Shown here: one piece after another, positions 40,555-51,848 of the stretch
Position numbering within the stretch: the first letter of the stretch is position 1
Layout of the letters: each line of letters begins with the position of its first letter
NCBI GenBank assembly: GCA_946965045.2
Contig: OX337230.1
Location: 1,116,001 to 1,180,000 of the forward strand
Reading direction: 5' to 3'
Source: Epithemia pelagica
Lineage: Eukaryota > Bacillariophyta > Bacillariophyceae > Surirellales > Surirellaceae
DNA length: 64,000 bases
The notes under the pieces: model-generated
Seen by the model: the letters and a program-made list of their open reading frames with translations, nothing else
Told to the model about the DNA's origin: nothing
Databases searched by the model: none
Made by a program: the position numbers and the translations under genes

Positions 40555-41230
40555 GGTCGATGGGGATTCGTCCTGTGGAAACGAGAAGACAAGAAGTGTG
40601 TTTGTTGACGTGAGAGCAGCTTTCAACACCAACAACCCAAAAAGAAGTTGTCAACGTAACCAAGCAAATCTTTTTCTCGGGTGACGAAATAGGAGGGCTG
40701 TTCTTCGGAATCCTTTTCTCACCCTAGCAAACGCTCCCACACCACAGCCATACTCACTCTCGAAAATTGAAGGATGCAAGAGCAACTCTATACGTCAGCA
40801 AAGATCCTTCTTCTTGGAAGGAGTACACGAGTAGAGTTCTGAATCTGAAGGATGGATGGATGCGTGTGTGGTGGCGTCCAAAGTCCAAAATCCAAAAGGT
40901 GTCAAACCAAAATGGAAGTGGAACTCGTGACTCGTGATTTCTGTCCCGTTCAGAGTACGTCTGTCAGCTGTCGGTGTCTTTTCCGCTCAACTCGGAAGCA
41001 GTTCAAGTCAAATGTATATAGGAGTATTTCGTAAAAGCATCGACCTAAAATGAAATTGGCACGTGAAATGCCAAGCAACATGTAAATGGGAGTGAAGCAC
41101 TTGCTTCATGAACGTGAAACTTCGTTTGGTTCGTGTTAATACGTGTGACCATGAAGAATGGGGTCTGTCATTATTTGCTTGTTTGCGGGTAGTTATGGTA
41201 CTTAGCTCTTGTCATTTCATTTGTTCCCGA
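40555..41230. other. Spacer between plastid-type paralogs 1 and 2
   Basis: It contains the promoter side of paralog 1 and the 3' side of paralog 2. No gene is seen. One TAGGAGTA word lies near 41021. Confidence 0.4.
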
Positions 41231-41902
41231 TTACTTAAAGTCGGGCCATTCCGTACGAAAGTTAGCACCGACTGCATACTGGCCTGAGGGAGCACCGGTA
41301 TCGGCACAATCGCACAAAAACATGCGTCGTTCGGCTTCGGCCCAGCGTGTGACATCAATGCAAAATAAGACGGGATTCATCGGGTCCATGGTAAAGAATT
41401 GTGGAGGAACAGGAGAGGGGCAGCCCTTGCCAAAATTCGCAAGTCCTGCATAAAAGGGACCTGTCGAATAGACGTCGCCACCATGGGCGGGTTTGGAAAA
41501 GGCCGCGTCTTCCGTTCTTGCACGAGATGAAGGAGATCCAACCAGTTTGCCAACCGACTCCCATCGATACGACACTGCTCTTGGTGAAGCAACCATTGAT
41601 TCGGGCTCGTATGGTGGTGCTGTATAAGGCTGGAGGGAAGATTCCTCCACCATCATGTCGTCTTCAACCAAGGGCATGGGAATGGAAGCGATCTCGTGAA
41701 TGGTCGATTCCATGACATCTGTGGGCGTGGAACACAACTGCCATGGTTCAACTCTCTTTGTTTCGGACTGGGGAGTGGTCATGGGCAACGACCTTGAGAT
41801 GGAAAAGGCATGGATGCCAGGTAAAGCAAGTGCCTGCAGCACAAGGATAATGGACGATGTCCAGAACGGATGAACAGAGGTTGCTGGGATGGAGTTTGTC
41901 AT
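41231..41902 (-). CDS. Predicted plastid-targeted protein, paralog 2 of 3
   Basis: The protein has 223 aa from the ATG reading M-T-N-S-I-P; the frame is open further upstream, but only this start puts the hydrophobic segment at the N-terminus. The signal peptide core S-S-I-I-L-V-L-Q-A-L-A-L-P-G ends I-H-A-F-S-I-S-R-S, an A-F cleavage motif for diatom plastid import. The mature protein has S-L-Q-P-Y-T-A-P-P-Y-E-P, then V-S-Y-R-W-E-S-V-G-K-L. Its C-terminal block, L-F-C-I-D-V-T-R-W-A-E-A-E-R-R-M-F-L-C-D with D-T-G-A-P-S, is nearly identical to paralog 1. Its function is unknown. Conservation of the Trp/Arg/Cys block suggests a binding surface. Confidence 0.75.
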   Translation of the reverse strand: MTNSIPATSVHPFWTSSIILVLQALALPGIHAFSISRSLPMTTPQSETKRVEPWQLCSTPTDVMESTIHEIASIPMPLVEDDMMVEESSLQPYTAPPYEPESMVASPRAVSYRWESVGKLVGSPSSRARTEDAAFSKPAHGGDVYSTGPFYAGLANFGKGCPSPVPPQFFTMDPMNPVLFCIDVTRWAEAERRMFLCDCADTGAPSGQYAVGANFRTEWPDFK

Positions 41903-43122
41903 CTTAAGTTGGAATCCGAATGACTCGTATCCAAACGTCAAAAGCCAAAAGGTGATGATACAGAATGAAGGATTGCTTTTTCTTTGTTCTCGTTGCAGTG
42001 TCTCGGCAACATCAATAATGTGAGAGGCAGAAGCAGTTGGTGTCTGTGTCTCTTTCCTTGCGTCCACATCTGCGTGCATCATCCGGTGTTGCGATATATT
42101 CAACCAATGAAAAACTTCAATGGAACATACACGACATGTCTTATCGTCCAGCTCTTCATACGTCACATATGTGCGGTACGTACTGCGTGCGTACTTCTTG
42201 CGAGCGCGGCGATTCCCCCAACCACGTTGCTCCCACAAACTCTTCTGAAGTCGCAAATGGCAATATCCGTAGTCAACCATGTATGTACGTGTACGGCCCC
42301 AAATGCAATAAACCTTGAGGATTTGCGTTGTTGAGATAACCTAGAAATGATAATGTCAAAACTTTAAAGAGTTGTGAGTGCTTAGACGAGTTTTCGTGAA
42401 AGACCCTTTTGGAAACAGACCGTTCTCGAAATTTCACGGTTGTCCGGACTGCTACCATCGGTTCCACCATCAATCGCTCTATTGCTTGTCATCTATACAA
42501 GATGAATGTCGCAGCCTATGAAATGGCTTATGAAGAACTCACAGTATTGGTAATGATATTCCTGGCGAGAAAGTTGGGTTCTGTTTAACTCAGATTCCAA
42601 CACCCTCGGTTTAGGTATGGGCATGTAGAAAATGGAAGGGGTATAATCCATAAAAAACATTTCTCCAAATAACAGAGCTGCGCGCCAATGACTCAATGAG
42701 AACACCTTACTGTGTGTTCCGACATGAGAGGTCATGAATGAAGGATACACAATGACTTTTTGCACCGCCTCGTGGTTTCGTCGTACTAAAACATGTATGT
42801 TACACAAGGATTCACAATGCAGACATCTACTTGACGCAGACATCGTCAGCAAGTTCAAGATTGGGGGTACAAGCATGGGTTTGCTAGTCACATTGGCCTG
42901 GATCTTCTTTTCAAAGTTTGTTTATAAAACCATTGGTACTAAATTACTACGGCTTATGATGAGGTGCTAAAGGTAGAACATCATCTCTGCACTGGAATTC
43001 TGTAGAATAGCACCTTCACGATCAAATATTACGACAGGGCAGGATTGACGAGCAACTCGGTCATGATGGCTATTCTCTTTTCTTTTCTTCGTGTTATATC
43101 TTTTGTTTACAATTCAAACAGA
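41903..43122. other. Spacer between plastid-type paralogs 2 and 3
   Basis: About 1.2 kb without a supported gene. Short ORFs on both strands lack conserved features. Confidence 0.4.
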
Positions 43123-43689
43123 TTACAATCGGGGATTGGGCATGCACGAACCAAAGTCGTGAATTCCAAAATACTGAGGTCGCCCACCAGTGGCATGATC
43201 TTGGGGCAAACGTTGACCAGATCCATGGGCAGTCAATCGTCGAATGGCATCCCAACGGTAGGTGATTTGATAGTGGGGATTCGTGATGAAGGAGGCCGCC
43301 GGCGTCGAATGCTGAATGGAAGTTCCAAAATCGCGAATGCCGTACTGAGACCCTTCATAGTAGCGCGAATAACGTTCGTGCTGAATGAGTTTGCGAATGG
43401 CATCCCAACGATAGGAAATTTGATACGGCTCCGCGTCGACATAGCCAGCCGCTTCTTCTTCGGAGACGGCTCCATACGGCTGAATGGCACTGGCCGTGTC
43501 CGGGGAGGGCGGAGCCATAGAAACAGGTGTTCCCATGACTTGTTGCGACGTCGTCGTTTGCGTCGCCATGCTAGGCGTTGCAGACAAAACAGTCGTGGGA
43601 CGAGACAACGGAGCAATTTGGAAAGCGTGCGATGTACATCCCGAAAGCAACACAACAAGGGAAGAAAAGGCAAATAACGAGAGCTTCAT
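43123..43689 (-). CDS. Predicted plastid-targeted protein, paralog 3 of 3
   Basis: The protein has 188 aa. The signal peptide L-S-L-F-A-F-S-S-L-V-V-L-L-S-G ends S-H-A-F-Q-I-A-P-L, a clear ASAF-type plastid motif. The mature protein has the shared A-I-Q-P-Y-G spacer, then two copies of a module Y-Q-I-(S/T)-Y-R-W-D-A-I-R-(K/R)-L, each followed by a G-I-(R/H)-D-F-G stretch. The Y-R-W module links it to paralogs 1 and 2, which each have one copy. The C-terminal R-W-x-E-A-E-R-R-M-F-L-C-D block of the other two is missing. Function unknown. Confidence 0.74.
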   Translation of the reverse strand: MKLSLFAFSSLVVLLSGCTSHAFQIAPLSRPTTVLSATPSMATQTTTSQQVMGTPVSMAPPSPDTASAIQPYGAVSEEEAAGYVDAEPYQISYRWDAIRKLIQHERYSRYYEGSQYGIRDFGTSIQHSTPAASFITNPHYQITYRWDAIRRLTAHGSGQRLPQDHATGGRPQYFGIHDFGSCMPNPRL

Positions 43690-44986
43690 CTTTGACGTTC
43701 TTCGTGCAATGGTTCGTCTTCTGGAATGCTTTGGTGTCGAAGAACAAGGGACAATAAATGAGATGATTTACGATGACACCGGATTGGGTGTATTATTGTG
43801 CCTGTGCCTACCGCGTTCGTCTTCAGCTGCTGTCTCTCCAGCAGTAGGTTTGTCTTGTTCTCTCTTTTGTTCATGCTGAGGAACGACATCTTGGGGATCG
43901 AATCGAAGCCATCGTTAGTCGCAACGTCACACCTTTTGATGGATGTCAAGAAGTACGTGTGTTCGGATCCGCGACCTATTAAGCGACCAATCCACAGACT
44001 CCGACTTCCGAGTGGGTCTGGCCAGTCCCGCCATTTGCCTTTTTGTCTTCAGTCTTCAGTCGCCCTGGTTTTGTCCTAGACACGGACAAGGGACCGAATT
44101 ATCGGTGTCTAGAGGGACAAGTCAAAGGTTTCTGCCGTAGAAGCAACGCATAGCAAAAGCTCAGATATTACTCTTATGTTCGAGATATTATCCAAGCAAA
44201 GTCCTGATACTACCGTAGGAGTAACTATTTTTGACTGTAAATGCAGGTCCCTCGACGTACCATCGGTAAATCACCGTCTATGTTAGTATTCGCATGAACT
44301 TGGAGTACTCTCTTTTTGATCGACTAGAATCGTACGAATCCTTCGACATTCTGTTAATGAACTGAGTGATGAATCAACCAGGATCGATCTCATGATCAAT
44401 CGATTTCTAGTTTCGTTGTGCCGTCTTGCAATTTGTGACGATGACTTCTGGAGGATCCCGAAATCATAACCTGTCGAACCGATGTTGTTTGTCGTGGCCA
44501 TGAAAGCGCTTGACCTCAAACATCTTTGTATGTAGCTAGGGCCTGTCAAGAGGATTGTGGCTTTTAGTCGTTCATCACAAGAGACGAGCATGACAAAAAA
44601 CAAATCCTGTACTCCCAAAAAAGTCGAGAGAGAGAGAACTCGTGAGGAGGCATGTGTGGCGCGAACGAGGGAAGTTCGGCACGCTTTGTCATTCGTTGAA
44701 CGGAAGAATATGAGCGACCCCAACGGTCGTTATAATTAAGCCATGCATGAACAAATAGGATGCCCTCAAGAATTGGCTATTGCCCCCTTTTTCGTTCAAC
44801 GAAAATCCCAATCCCAGGGTCAGGGTCTACCTGACTTGGTAAAATCTTGGGTGGAGACTGGAGACGACGGCACAGAAAAATAGAAAGGGGAACTCGCAAC
44901 TCAACTTTTCGTTGTTCCCTTCTTGTCCATCTTTCCAGTTGCACTTTTGTCTCTCTTATTCCTAACAAGCGACGTAGTTCTTCAAA
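43690..44986. other. Divergent spacer between the two gene clusters
   Basis: About 1.3 kb separates the minus-strand plastid-type genes from the membrane-protein cluster. The promoters of both flanking genes must lie here. No gene is supported. Confidence 0.45.
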
Positions 44987-45964
44987 ATGTTGTGTCGTGG
45001 CCGTTTCGGAGTTACTCCAACATGGTCTCGTTGGTTGGTTGCATGTGTCGCTGTCCTGTCGTTGGGAAACCTTCCTCAGATGACCATGGCGACAAAATTT
45101 CAATTCGTGAACATGACTTGTACAGGCAATTTGGACCCGGGCGATGATTTCTATGCAACCTGTGAGGCAGCCGATGGAACTCTCGGAGCATGTGATGGAG
45201 GCGATCAATTGAAGGTAGAAGGCTCAATCTCTGTCAACGCTTCCTTGCCCACAGCCTACAATGTAACATGGAAAATCTGCTTGTTCTCCTTGCCGAGCCT
45301 GGGTTCAGTTATATGCGTGTACAGCGACACCCTACCGGGTGAATTATGCGATTTGGCCTCATTGACCGACAGGTACGTACGAAGAAAAATAGCATACGGA
45401 AAAAGTGATTCACGTTACGGCATCTTCCTCACATAGATCATGCACATGAAAATTGATGTATTCAGTACTGGCGGTGAAGCAACATGTGGAGATGAGGGAG
45501 ATTTTGATGTGTCGGTCGATGAAACACTGCCACCGTTCGATCTATCTTTTGGACACGGTATGTAGTTCCGGTGAAAAGCTGAATTATTCTCGCCTTACTC
45601 ATTCGTCTTGTCTCACGCCTCACACCGCGTAGGGTATAAATTGCATGTGGAAGCAACTCTGGAGGACTTGTCAAAAGACGAAAACTCAGCGGATCGTGAG
45701 TTTGCAAAATGCGACGTAACTATAATGACCACTTCCAGTAGTGATGATACGTCCCAGACCACGGCATCAATGGTCTTGACGTGGTCGGCTGTCTTTGGTG
45801 CCGCAGTGGTTGCCTTGGCCTGGCGACGAAGACGTGTGGTTGCGGTCAGGGAAGCGTCGTCGTCGTCTTCATCCCCTTCTGGATCGGCCCCTACCACGGC
45901 ATTTGTGGAAATGACCGATCAAGAAGCACGAGAGATGAGTGGTCGTGGTACTGGAGTTGTGTAG
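44987..45964 (+). CDS. FVELTDR-family type I membrane protein 1, three exons
   Basis: Exons are 44987-45372, 45466-45557 and 45633-45964. Intron phases are 2 and 1, with a first donor GTACGT, giving 269 aa. After a hydrophobic signal (L-V-A-C-V-A-V-L-S-L) the ectodomain starts A-T-K-F-Q-F-V-N-M-T-C and carries the family pattern G-D-Q-L-K-V-E-G, S-L-P-T-A-Y-N-V and a paired Cys set. Exon 2 opens with T-C-G-D-E-G-D-F. Exon 3 starts Y-K-L-H-V-E-A-T-L and ends the ectodomain at a Cys. The membrane helix (S-M-V-L-T-W-S-A-V-F-G-A-A-V-V-A-L-A-W) is followed by R-R-R-R. The cytoplasmic tail has A-F-V-E-M-T-D-Q and ends G-T-G-V-V. The role is probably a cell-surface or secretory-pathway receptor-like protein. 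The ligand is unknown. Confidence 0.82.
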
Positions 45965-46552
45965 GAGGTTTTGTATTGTTTCGTTTTCGTCCAAACTGTG
46001 TGTCTATGTGGATTCATGGGTGAAATGAAAAGATCTTGAACTCTCAACAAAATGAATCAAGGACAAACAACGGAAAAACATTCAATTGAGTTAATAGTAC
46101 AGATAGTCTTTTTGTTGTAAGTATATGGCATTCAGTTCTGATCATGAAAGACGTTGTAGTTTTCCGTGGTCCATCTGTTGCGGTACTGGAGTACGAATTT
46201 ACCAATCCTGGCTCATAGGAGTAACGGATTGCAGGCAACGCTCACTTTGTCAGATTCCACCGCACGCAACGAAGATTGGGAATTGGGAGAGCCCACGCGA
46301 CCATCGGGTCTTGAAGGGAACGTGTGATACATGGTTTCATTAGTTCTAAGTTAACCTTTTTGCTCATGTGGTACAACCGCGATCTAACTAGTCTACATGC
46401 ATGCAGCTCTGAACTGTTCCTTCAGCACTCATGACTCCGACAACACTTTCATCGGGTGCGATCAAACCCTTGGTTTGTTGGAACCGACCAATGGCACGTG
46501 GACGCGCATGGCTAACATGATTTCACTCCTTTTTCGATAAAAACAAAACACA
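45965..46552. other. Spacer between convergent family members 1 and 2
   Basis: It contains only the 3' flanks of the two genes. No other gene or repeat is recognised. Confidence 0.4.
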
Positions 46553-47459
46553 TTACACAACTGTGCCTTGTTGGGCGGTAACATCCACAATTTTGGGCCG
46601 ATCAGTGAGTTCGACAAAGGCCGTCGTATTGTTGTTGTTGGTGGGCGTTAACGGTTCAAGAACCGCCTTAGAGGATGCTGCCGTAGCGAGACGGCGACGA
46701 CGTCTGCGTTGCAAAGATACGACAATCACAGCCACGGCACCCAGGGCAGCGGACCAGGTCATGACAATCGACGCGCCGTTACCGCCGCTGCTGTTGTTGG
46801 CATGAAGCGTTGCTTTACAAGTTTCGAACGTAGATCCACTACTGTCGCTCATCGATGCACTGGCATGAATATTGTAATCTAAAAAAGACCATAACGAGCG
46901 ACAAGGACAAAGTGTCAAATGAGTGCATGACAAACCCAAACACTACACATGATCAAGACAGACCAACGTACTAGACCCCATATTGGCAGGAAGGTCAGGC
47001 AATTTCTGGTCAATGTCCAAGTTAAAGGTACCAACTGAACCGCAATTATTACCAAAACTGTGGGTTTATCAAAACATTAACATGGTAGCGTGTCAGTGAT
47101 GAGAGAGAGTGGATTTGTGTCTTCAAGACAGAACCCAATCGAACTTACCCCACTTTATCGCACACATCAAAATCATCGAATTCTTTCGTGTAGGGGCAAC
47201 CCCAAAGGACTCCCATGGTATCAAATTTGCACACTTTGACCTCCAAATCGTATGTGCTGGGGAAAGCATTGTTGACAGTAACTGTGCCCGTCACCTGGAG
47301 GTTAGCGCCGCTGTCGCAGGCGCCACCGTCGCAGGAACCCGTCACACCCGACAGAGTAACCTTCCCCTTCGAACAACTGATGGATTTGACGGTCCACGTT
47401 GTAGCACGGCAAGAGACAAAGAGTCCTGACAACAGGAGGAAGACTCGAGCGATATACAT
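46553..47459 (-). CDS. FVELTDR-family type I membrane protein 2, three exons
   Basis: Exons are 47459-47149, 47057-46972 and 46878-46553. Phases are 2 and 1; donors are GTAAGT and GTACGT. The product has 240 aa. The signal peptide is A-R-V-F-L-L-L-S-G-L-F-V-S-C-R-A. The ectodomain has I-S-C, a G-S-C-D-G-G-A-C-D-S-G cluster, L-Q-V-T-G-T-V-T-V and F-P-S-T-Y-D-L-E-V-K-V-C. It continues with W-G-C-P-Y-T-K-E-F-D-D-F-D-V-C, then exon 2 N-N-C-G-S-V-G-T-F. Exon 3 starts Y-N-I-H-A-S-A-S. The helix S-I-V-M-T-W-S-A-A-L-G-A-V-A-V-I-V-V-S is followed by a run of six Arg. The tail has A-F-V-E-L-T-D-R-P and ends Q-G-T-V-V. It is the only member on the minus strand. Confidence 0.82.
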
Positions 47460-48661
47460 GATGAATCGTCCGTGAGATTGGATGATCAAAGCGCAGTTGC
47501 AGAGAAGGAATGGAACTATGCTTGTTCTTCTTGATACCAAACAACAAGAATGGTTTGCCTGCTTGTACTTTCTTTGTATCAAGCAAAAGAACAACCTGTC
47601 GTCGAAGGACACGTCAAATAAGCTTACAATACACACAATCAACTGCACGAACGAGGAGACTTCCTCTCCTCGCTATTTTGGTCTTTGTTGTCGCAAACAA
47701 TTACGGGTTCTGTACACTACAATACGAATAAGAAGCCGTCTTGATTCGTAGTGTACCGATCCAACCGACAACTTGAACATTCGATCATCCGTTGAGACAA
47801 AAATTACTATGGCGCACCTCGCGTGCATCGGGAGCAGCTCGCCGGGCGAATCAGAGTGCGCAATAATTTTAGTAGCGACCCGCACAAATTTCTCCATCAA
47901 GATCTTGAAAACCGGCAACCTAAGAGAGACTCCATGAGCAAAAAAAGGGCATGGTCTATATCATGGTGCACATATCCATCCTCTGCCACGGGATGTCAAT
48001 TTTATCCCGTTTCCAAACCGAAGTCCTTCTGAGAAGCGCAACAACCAGGCTGAATCCAAATAATGGTGTGTGTCCAACAATCACACACTACCGTATAACC
48101 GTTCTTGGCTGCTGCAACTTGAACAGTCAGTACATTTTCGCTGCATTCCTATCTCTTGAAAGATTCCTGTCAGCCACGTACTCGGGGCAAGGATCTGTGG
48201 CCGTCTAACCGGGTTTTTGGTAGGTACGGCTCTAGTTAGGAGTATTGTAAGAAGGAAAGCTGGTCGAAAACAAGAGAGAAATAGTGTTGATAGATGATAG
48301 TAGTGAGTGGGGCAAGTGTCGACTCGCTCAGAGGCAACAGTTTCGCCACTGCGGGTAGGAGTAGGAGTACTCCTTGAGAATAGGCGAGTAGATGCACTCC
48401 TAGAGTAGTAGGTTTGTGATACAGCAAGGTAGGAGTAGGTTAGCTAGCAAAGAACACACCAACCGATACTCCATGGCGTTTGTAATAGTTGAATTTTAAA
48501 ATTTTGTAGGGATTGAAATTCCTTCAGAGAAGTTGGGGAGTAGACATTCATGTTTCACAATCCTTGATCCTTCTAATATCAAGAAAGCGGCCTACTAGGT
48601 AGGAGGACACCAGATCACAAGAGAGCAGCAAGCTCTTGTACCTTCGCTTGAAAACGTCGTC
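47460..48661. other. Divergent spacer, 1.2 kb
   Basis: It lies between family member 2 (minus) and the phosphatase gene (plus). It has a strong cluster of TAGGAGTA/TACTCCT words at 48235-48440. No supported gene. Confidence 0.45.
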
Positions 48662-51601
48662 ATGAGTCAAAAGAGCAACCCACCGACCACTGGCACAAAG
48701 TCCAGCTGGTTGTTTTCGTCGTCGTCGTCCACTCCATCGACGACCACGCAGTCGTCATCATCGTGGTTTGTTCCACCCTCGTTTGAATCGGCCAAGGCCA
48801 CCTTTCAACAAGCCTTGGAAAGTACAGGAGATGCCTTGGAGAAAACGGGTGATGCCTTGACACAGGCCGCCCTGAATCCGTCCAGTCGACAAACACAACA
48901 ACAAAAACAACAACAACGACCACCATCCATGCAACCACAGCAAGCGTCGCATACCGCCAAATCCTCACAACCATTGCAAAACCAACAACAACAATCATCA
49001 TCATCCTCTTCCTGGTCGTCACGATGGATGGAATCGACCAAGGCTGGTTTGAAACAAGCCCAATCGGTATTGGAAGAACATCAAGCCAAATTGCATCATC
49101 ATTGGGTGGAATCCCAAAAACAACCGCAAGTAACGCCGCGTGATCCCTCCTTGCCACTCGATGTGGCAGCCTTGCACGAAACCAAATTGGTGTACATTAC
49201 CACACGCATTTTAACCTGTCGACATCCGGCCATGGATTCCAACACGAGCGATGCAGATACAGGTCGTGGCGGTAGTCGTGCGAGTCCAGGCATGTCGGGC
49301 GGCCGCAAATTGGCCGCCGTGGCACAATTGTTGGAACAACGCCATGGTTTGGATCATGTTCGCGTGTGGAATTTGAGTGAAGTGGATTACGATGCGACAT
49401 TGCTTCACAATCAAGTCGTGACCTATTCCTTTCCTGGTTCCCCCAGTCCTCCCTTGGGAATGTTGTTGAAATTATTAATGAGTTTGCAGGAATGGTTGGA
49501 TGCGCATCCACGCAATGTGGCCGTCGTTCATTGTTTGACGGGACAAGGTCGGACCTGTACGGTCGTGACGGCCTTTTTAACCTGGATGGGCCAAGCCGGA
49601 TTGGGTGTCTCGTGGCAAGATACGCTCCAATATGTCGCCGAATGTCAATCGGTACCCGTCCAAGAATTGACCATTCCCAGTCAACGACGCTATCTGTCCT
49701 ATTTTCAAAACATGCTTGATCAAGTCCGACCCAGTCAACCACCCCTGTGGTTGCAACGCATTATTCTCAACCAAGCACCCAAATTTGCGCAAGGGCCACC
49801 ACCATCGCCGACTGCTTCTTCGGCTACGACTACTGCAGCTTCCACCAGTCCAGAGGAGGCCACCAAACCAACAGGTACTAGTCAGAAGGAAACGGAAGTG
49901 TCTGAGCGCCCCTGGGGATGCTCACCCTATATTCAACTATTCAAGGAAGGAAAATTAGTTTTTACCGCACCCGCATCACTCTCCTATCCCACACAACAAG
50001 AACAATCCTCCTCGGAACCATCCAAACAACCATCAGCCGAAGGAGCAACGGACCCTACCACCAACAAGGACGCTCCCACGAATGGTCCTGTCGAATCTGC
50101 CAAGGACACGACTACTACTACTGCGGATGATGATGGCACCACCAAGCCAGCCAAAGCCTCATCGTCCACCGTTCTTCCCTTTTGTACCACCAACGGCGGC
50201 GCGGTCCAATTTCATGTTCATCAAATTGTCCAGGGCGACGTTTTGATTCGATGTCGTCACGTGACACCGCGTAAGAATGCCAAACCGGTTCGTACTTCCA
50301 TGTTTCGAGCCGCCTTTCACACAGGATACATTGGGGGCAATGTGTTGCGATTGACCAAATCGCAATTGGATGGAGCCTGCAATGATGACGATCGATTCCC
50401 CAATGACTTTTATGTGGATTTTATTTTTGAACCCATGGATTCGGAAGAAGCCGCCAAATTGTTTGCCCAACAACAAGCACGACAACAGGCCGAAGAAGAA
50501 GCGGCTCAATTTGAACAAGCACAACAACAACAGGGACCGTCCCCACCAAAAGGAGGAGGATCCGCAACACCCTCCACGGTGGTCACGGCCAGTGCCTACG
50601 ATACCATGTTGGACCGAGATTCGAAATTTTGGGAAGTGATTGCCAATCGCAAACAAGAACAGGCGAAACGGGAACAAGAAGCCAAGGACCCACAAAATGA
50701 TAAGGATAACAAGGAGCAAACACCAGCGGACAGTAAAAAAGACAAGGATGGTACGACGGGTGATGATTCCAAAACTAGTAACAATCCATCTCAAGACGAT
50801 CCATTTTGGGGACCGACCGTAGGTCGACGCCGGCCATTGAAACAAGCCGAATCTTCCTCGTCGTCATCTACAGGGGCTACCGCTTCTGCTGCGGCACAAT
50901 CGACATCGGCGGGTGGTGTTGCCACTGCGGTGGAATCGAGCAAAGCCGCTGCCTCCGCCTTGGCTGCCATGGCCTTTTCGATTGGTGGGGACATGGACTT
51001 TGTACCGCCCTCTCCTCCTAGCAACAAGACTTCGATCAAACCGAAAAAGAAAGCAACCGATTCGCTATTGGCGGCCTTGACGGGGGCCTTGGATGAAGAC
51101 GACAAGGACGAGGAAGAAGAACACGAGGTTGTATTCATGCCCGAAAGTGACGATGATAGAAGCGCTGCTGGAACCTCCGCGACCACAGGAGCAGCGAGTG
51201 CGACGGCCTCGGTGAGCTCCCATACCTCAACAGGAACAGAACCAGTGGCAACGACCACTCCCACCGAAGTTTCTTCGGACCAAAACACGAGTGCACCTAG
51301 TAGTGGCAGTAGTAGCACCGTTCCTGTCAGCAATACAACTGCGACAACGCCGGTGCCACCGCAAAGCAACGAAACAGGGACCACAACAACGGCCGTCACA
51401 TCCAATACGAACGCCGTGGCGGTAGAAGGGCAGGATGAGGGTGATATTAATGTGGACGATGTAGATCAACTGCTTTCCCAGGTCGGAGCTGTAACCGGGA
51501 TTGATATGGATGATATCCATATCGACTTGGATGGTGTTGATGACGACGACGATGATTTGGACGATTTGGAAAACTTGCTGTCGTCTACCAGAAAGACGTA
51601 G
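48662..51601 (+). CDS. PTEN/tensin-like phosphatase with C2-like domain
   Basis: The protein has 979 aa in one exon. The N-terminal 160 residues are Gln/Ser-rich with an amphipathic F-E-S-A-K-A-T-F-Q-Q-A-L segment repeated in weaker form (E-S-T-K-A-G-L-K-Q-A). The phosphatase domain follows, with signature H-C-L-T-G-Q-G-R-T (Cys291-x5-Arg297). PTEN has Lys inside this loop (C-K-A-G-K-G-R), while here Leu and Gln occupy those places, so phosphoinositide specificity like PTEN's is doubtful. A C2-like region (about 410-610) follows, with Y-I-Q-L-F-K-E-G and D-V-L-I-R-C-R-H, ending F-Y-V-D-F-I-F-E, as in auxilin/tensin proteins. The remainder is disordered, with an acidic end. Membrane-trafficking or cortical functions are plausible. 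No J-domain is present. Confidence 0.83.
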   Translation: MSQKSNPPTTGTKSSWLFSSSSSTPSTTTQSSSSWFVPPSFESAKATFQQALESTGDALEKTGDALTQAALNPSSRQTQQQKQQQRPPSMQPQQASHTAKSSQPLQNQQQQSSSSSSWSSRWMESTKAGLKQAQSVLEEHQAKLHHHWVESQKQPQVTPRDPSLPLDVAALHETKLVYITTRILTCRHPAMDSNTSDADTGRGGSRASPGMSGGRKLAAVAQLLEQRHGLDHVRVWNLSEVDYDATLLHNQVVTYSFPGSPSPPLGMLLKLLMSLQEWLDAHPRNVAVVHCLTGQGRTCTVVTAFLTWMGQAGLGVSWQDTLQYVAECQSVPVQELTIPSQRRYLSYFQNMLDQVRPSQPPLWLQRIILNQAPKFAQGPPPSPTASSATTTAASTSPEEATKPTGTSQKETEVSERPWGCSPYIQLFKEGKLVFTAPASLSYPTQQEQSSSEPSKQPSAEGATDPTTNKDAPTNGPVESAKDTTTTTADDDGTTKPAKASSSTVLPFCTTNGGAVQFHVHQIVQGDVLIRCRHVTPRKNAKPVRTSMFRAAFHTGYIGGNVLRLTKSQLDGACNDDDRFPNDFYVDFIFEPMDSEEAAKLFAQQQARQQAEEEAAQFEQAQQQQGPSPPKGGGSATPSTVVTASAYDTMLDRDSKFWEVIANRKQEQAKREQEAKDPQNDKDNKEQTPADSKKDKDGTTGDDSKTSNNPSQDDPFWGPTVGRRRPLKQAESSSSSSTGATASAAAQSTSAGGVATAVESSKAAASALAAMAFSIGGDMDFVPPSPPSNKTSIKPKKKATDSLLAALTGALDEDDKDEEEEHEVVFMPESDDDRSAAGTSATTGAASATASVSSHTSTGTEPVATTTPTEVSSDQNTSAPSSGSSSTVPVSNTTATTPVPPQSNETGTTTTAVTSNTNAVAVEGQDEGDINVDDVDQLLSQVGAVTGIDMDDIHIDLDGVDDDDDDLDDLENLLSSTRKT

Positions 51602-51848
51602 ACTCATAGCTCGCGTATAACTACTCCTACGTACGGGGCATGGTTTTCCTTTGGGGTTCCGCTTTATTCATAGATTCATGTACACTAATGATAAGACACA
51701 CTGACATCACTATGGGCACAGTCTCTTTTAGGACTGTACAGTCTTCTTTTCGATGTCGAGAGAGGGGTTCAGTGTTGACGCAATGACTCCCTTTTCCGTT
51801 TTTGCGCAACGAGCTAGAGGAAGTGGAGATGGCGAGACTTGCTAGGTA
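51602..51848. other. 3' flank of the phosphatase gene
   Basis: No gene is recognised. ACTCCTAC words lie just after the stop codon (51621-51630). Confidence 0.35.

Noticed and set aside
39943-43689. The plastid-type paralogs as fucoxanthin-chlorophyll (light-harvesting) proteins
   Set aside because: No membrane helices and no chlorophyll-binding E-x-x-N/H-x-R motifs are present in the mature parts.
46972-46980. Donor GTCTAG for intron 2 of membrane protein 2
   Set aside because: It leaves the wrong phase and a stop soon after; the GTACGT donor 5 nt further on restores the family's phase 1.
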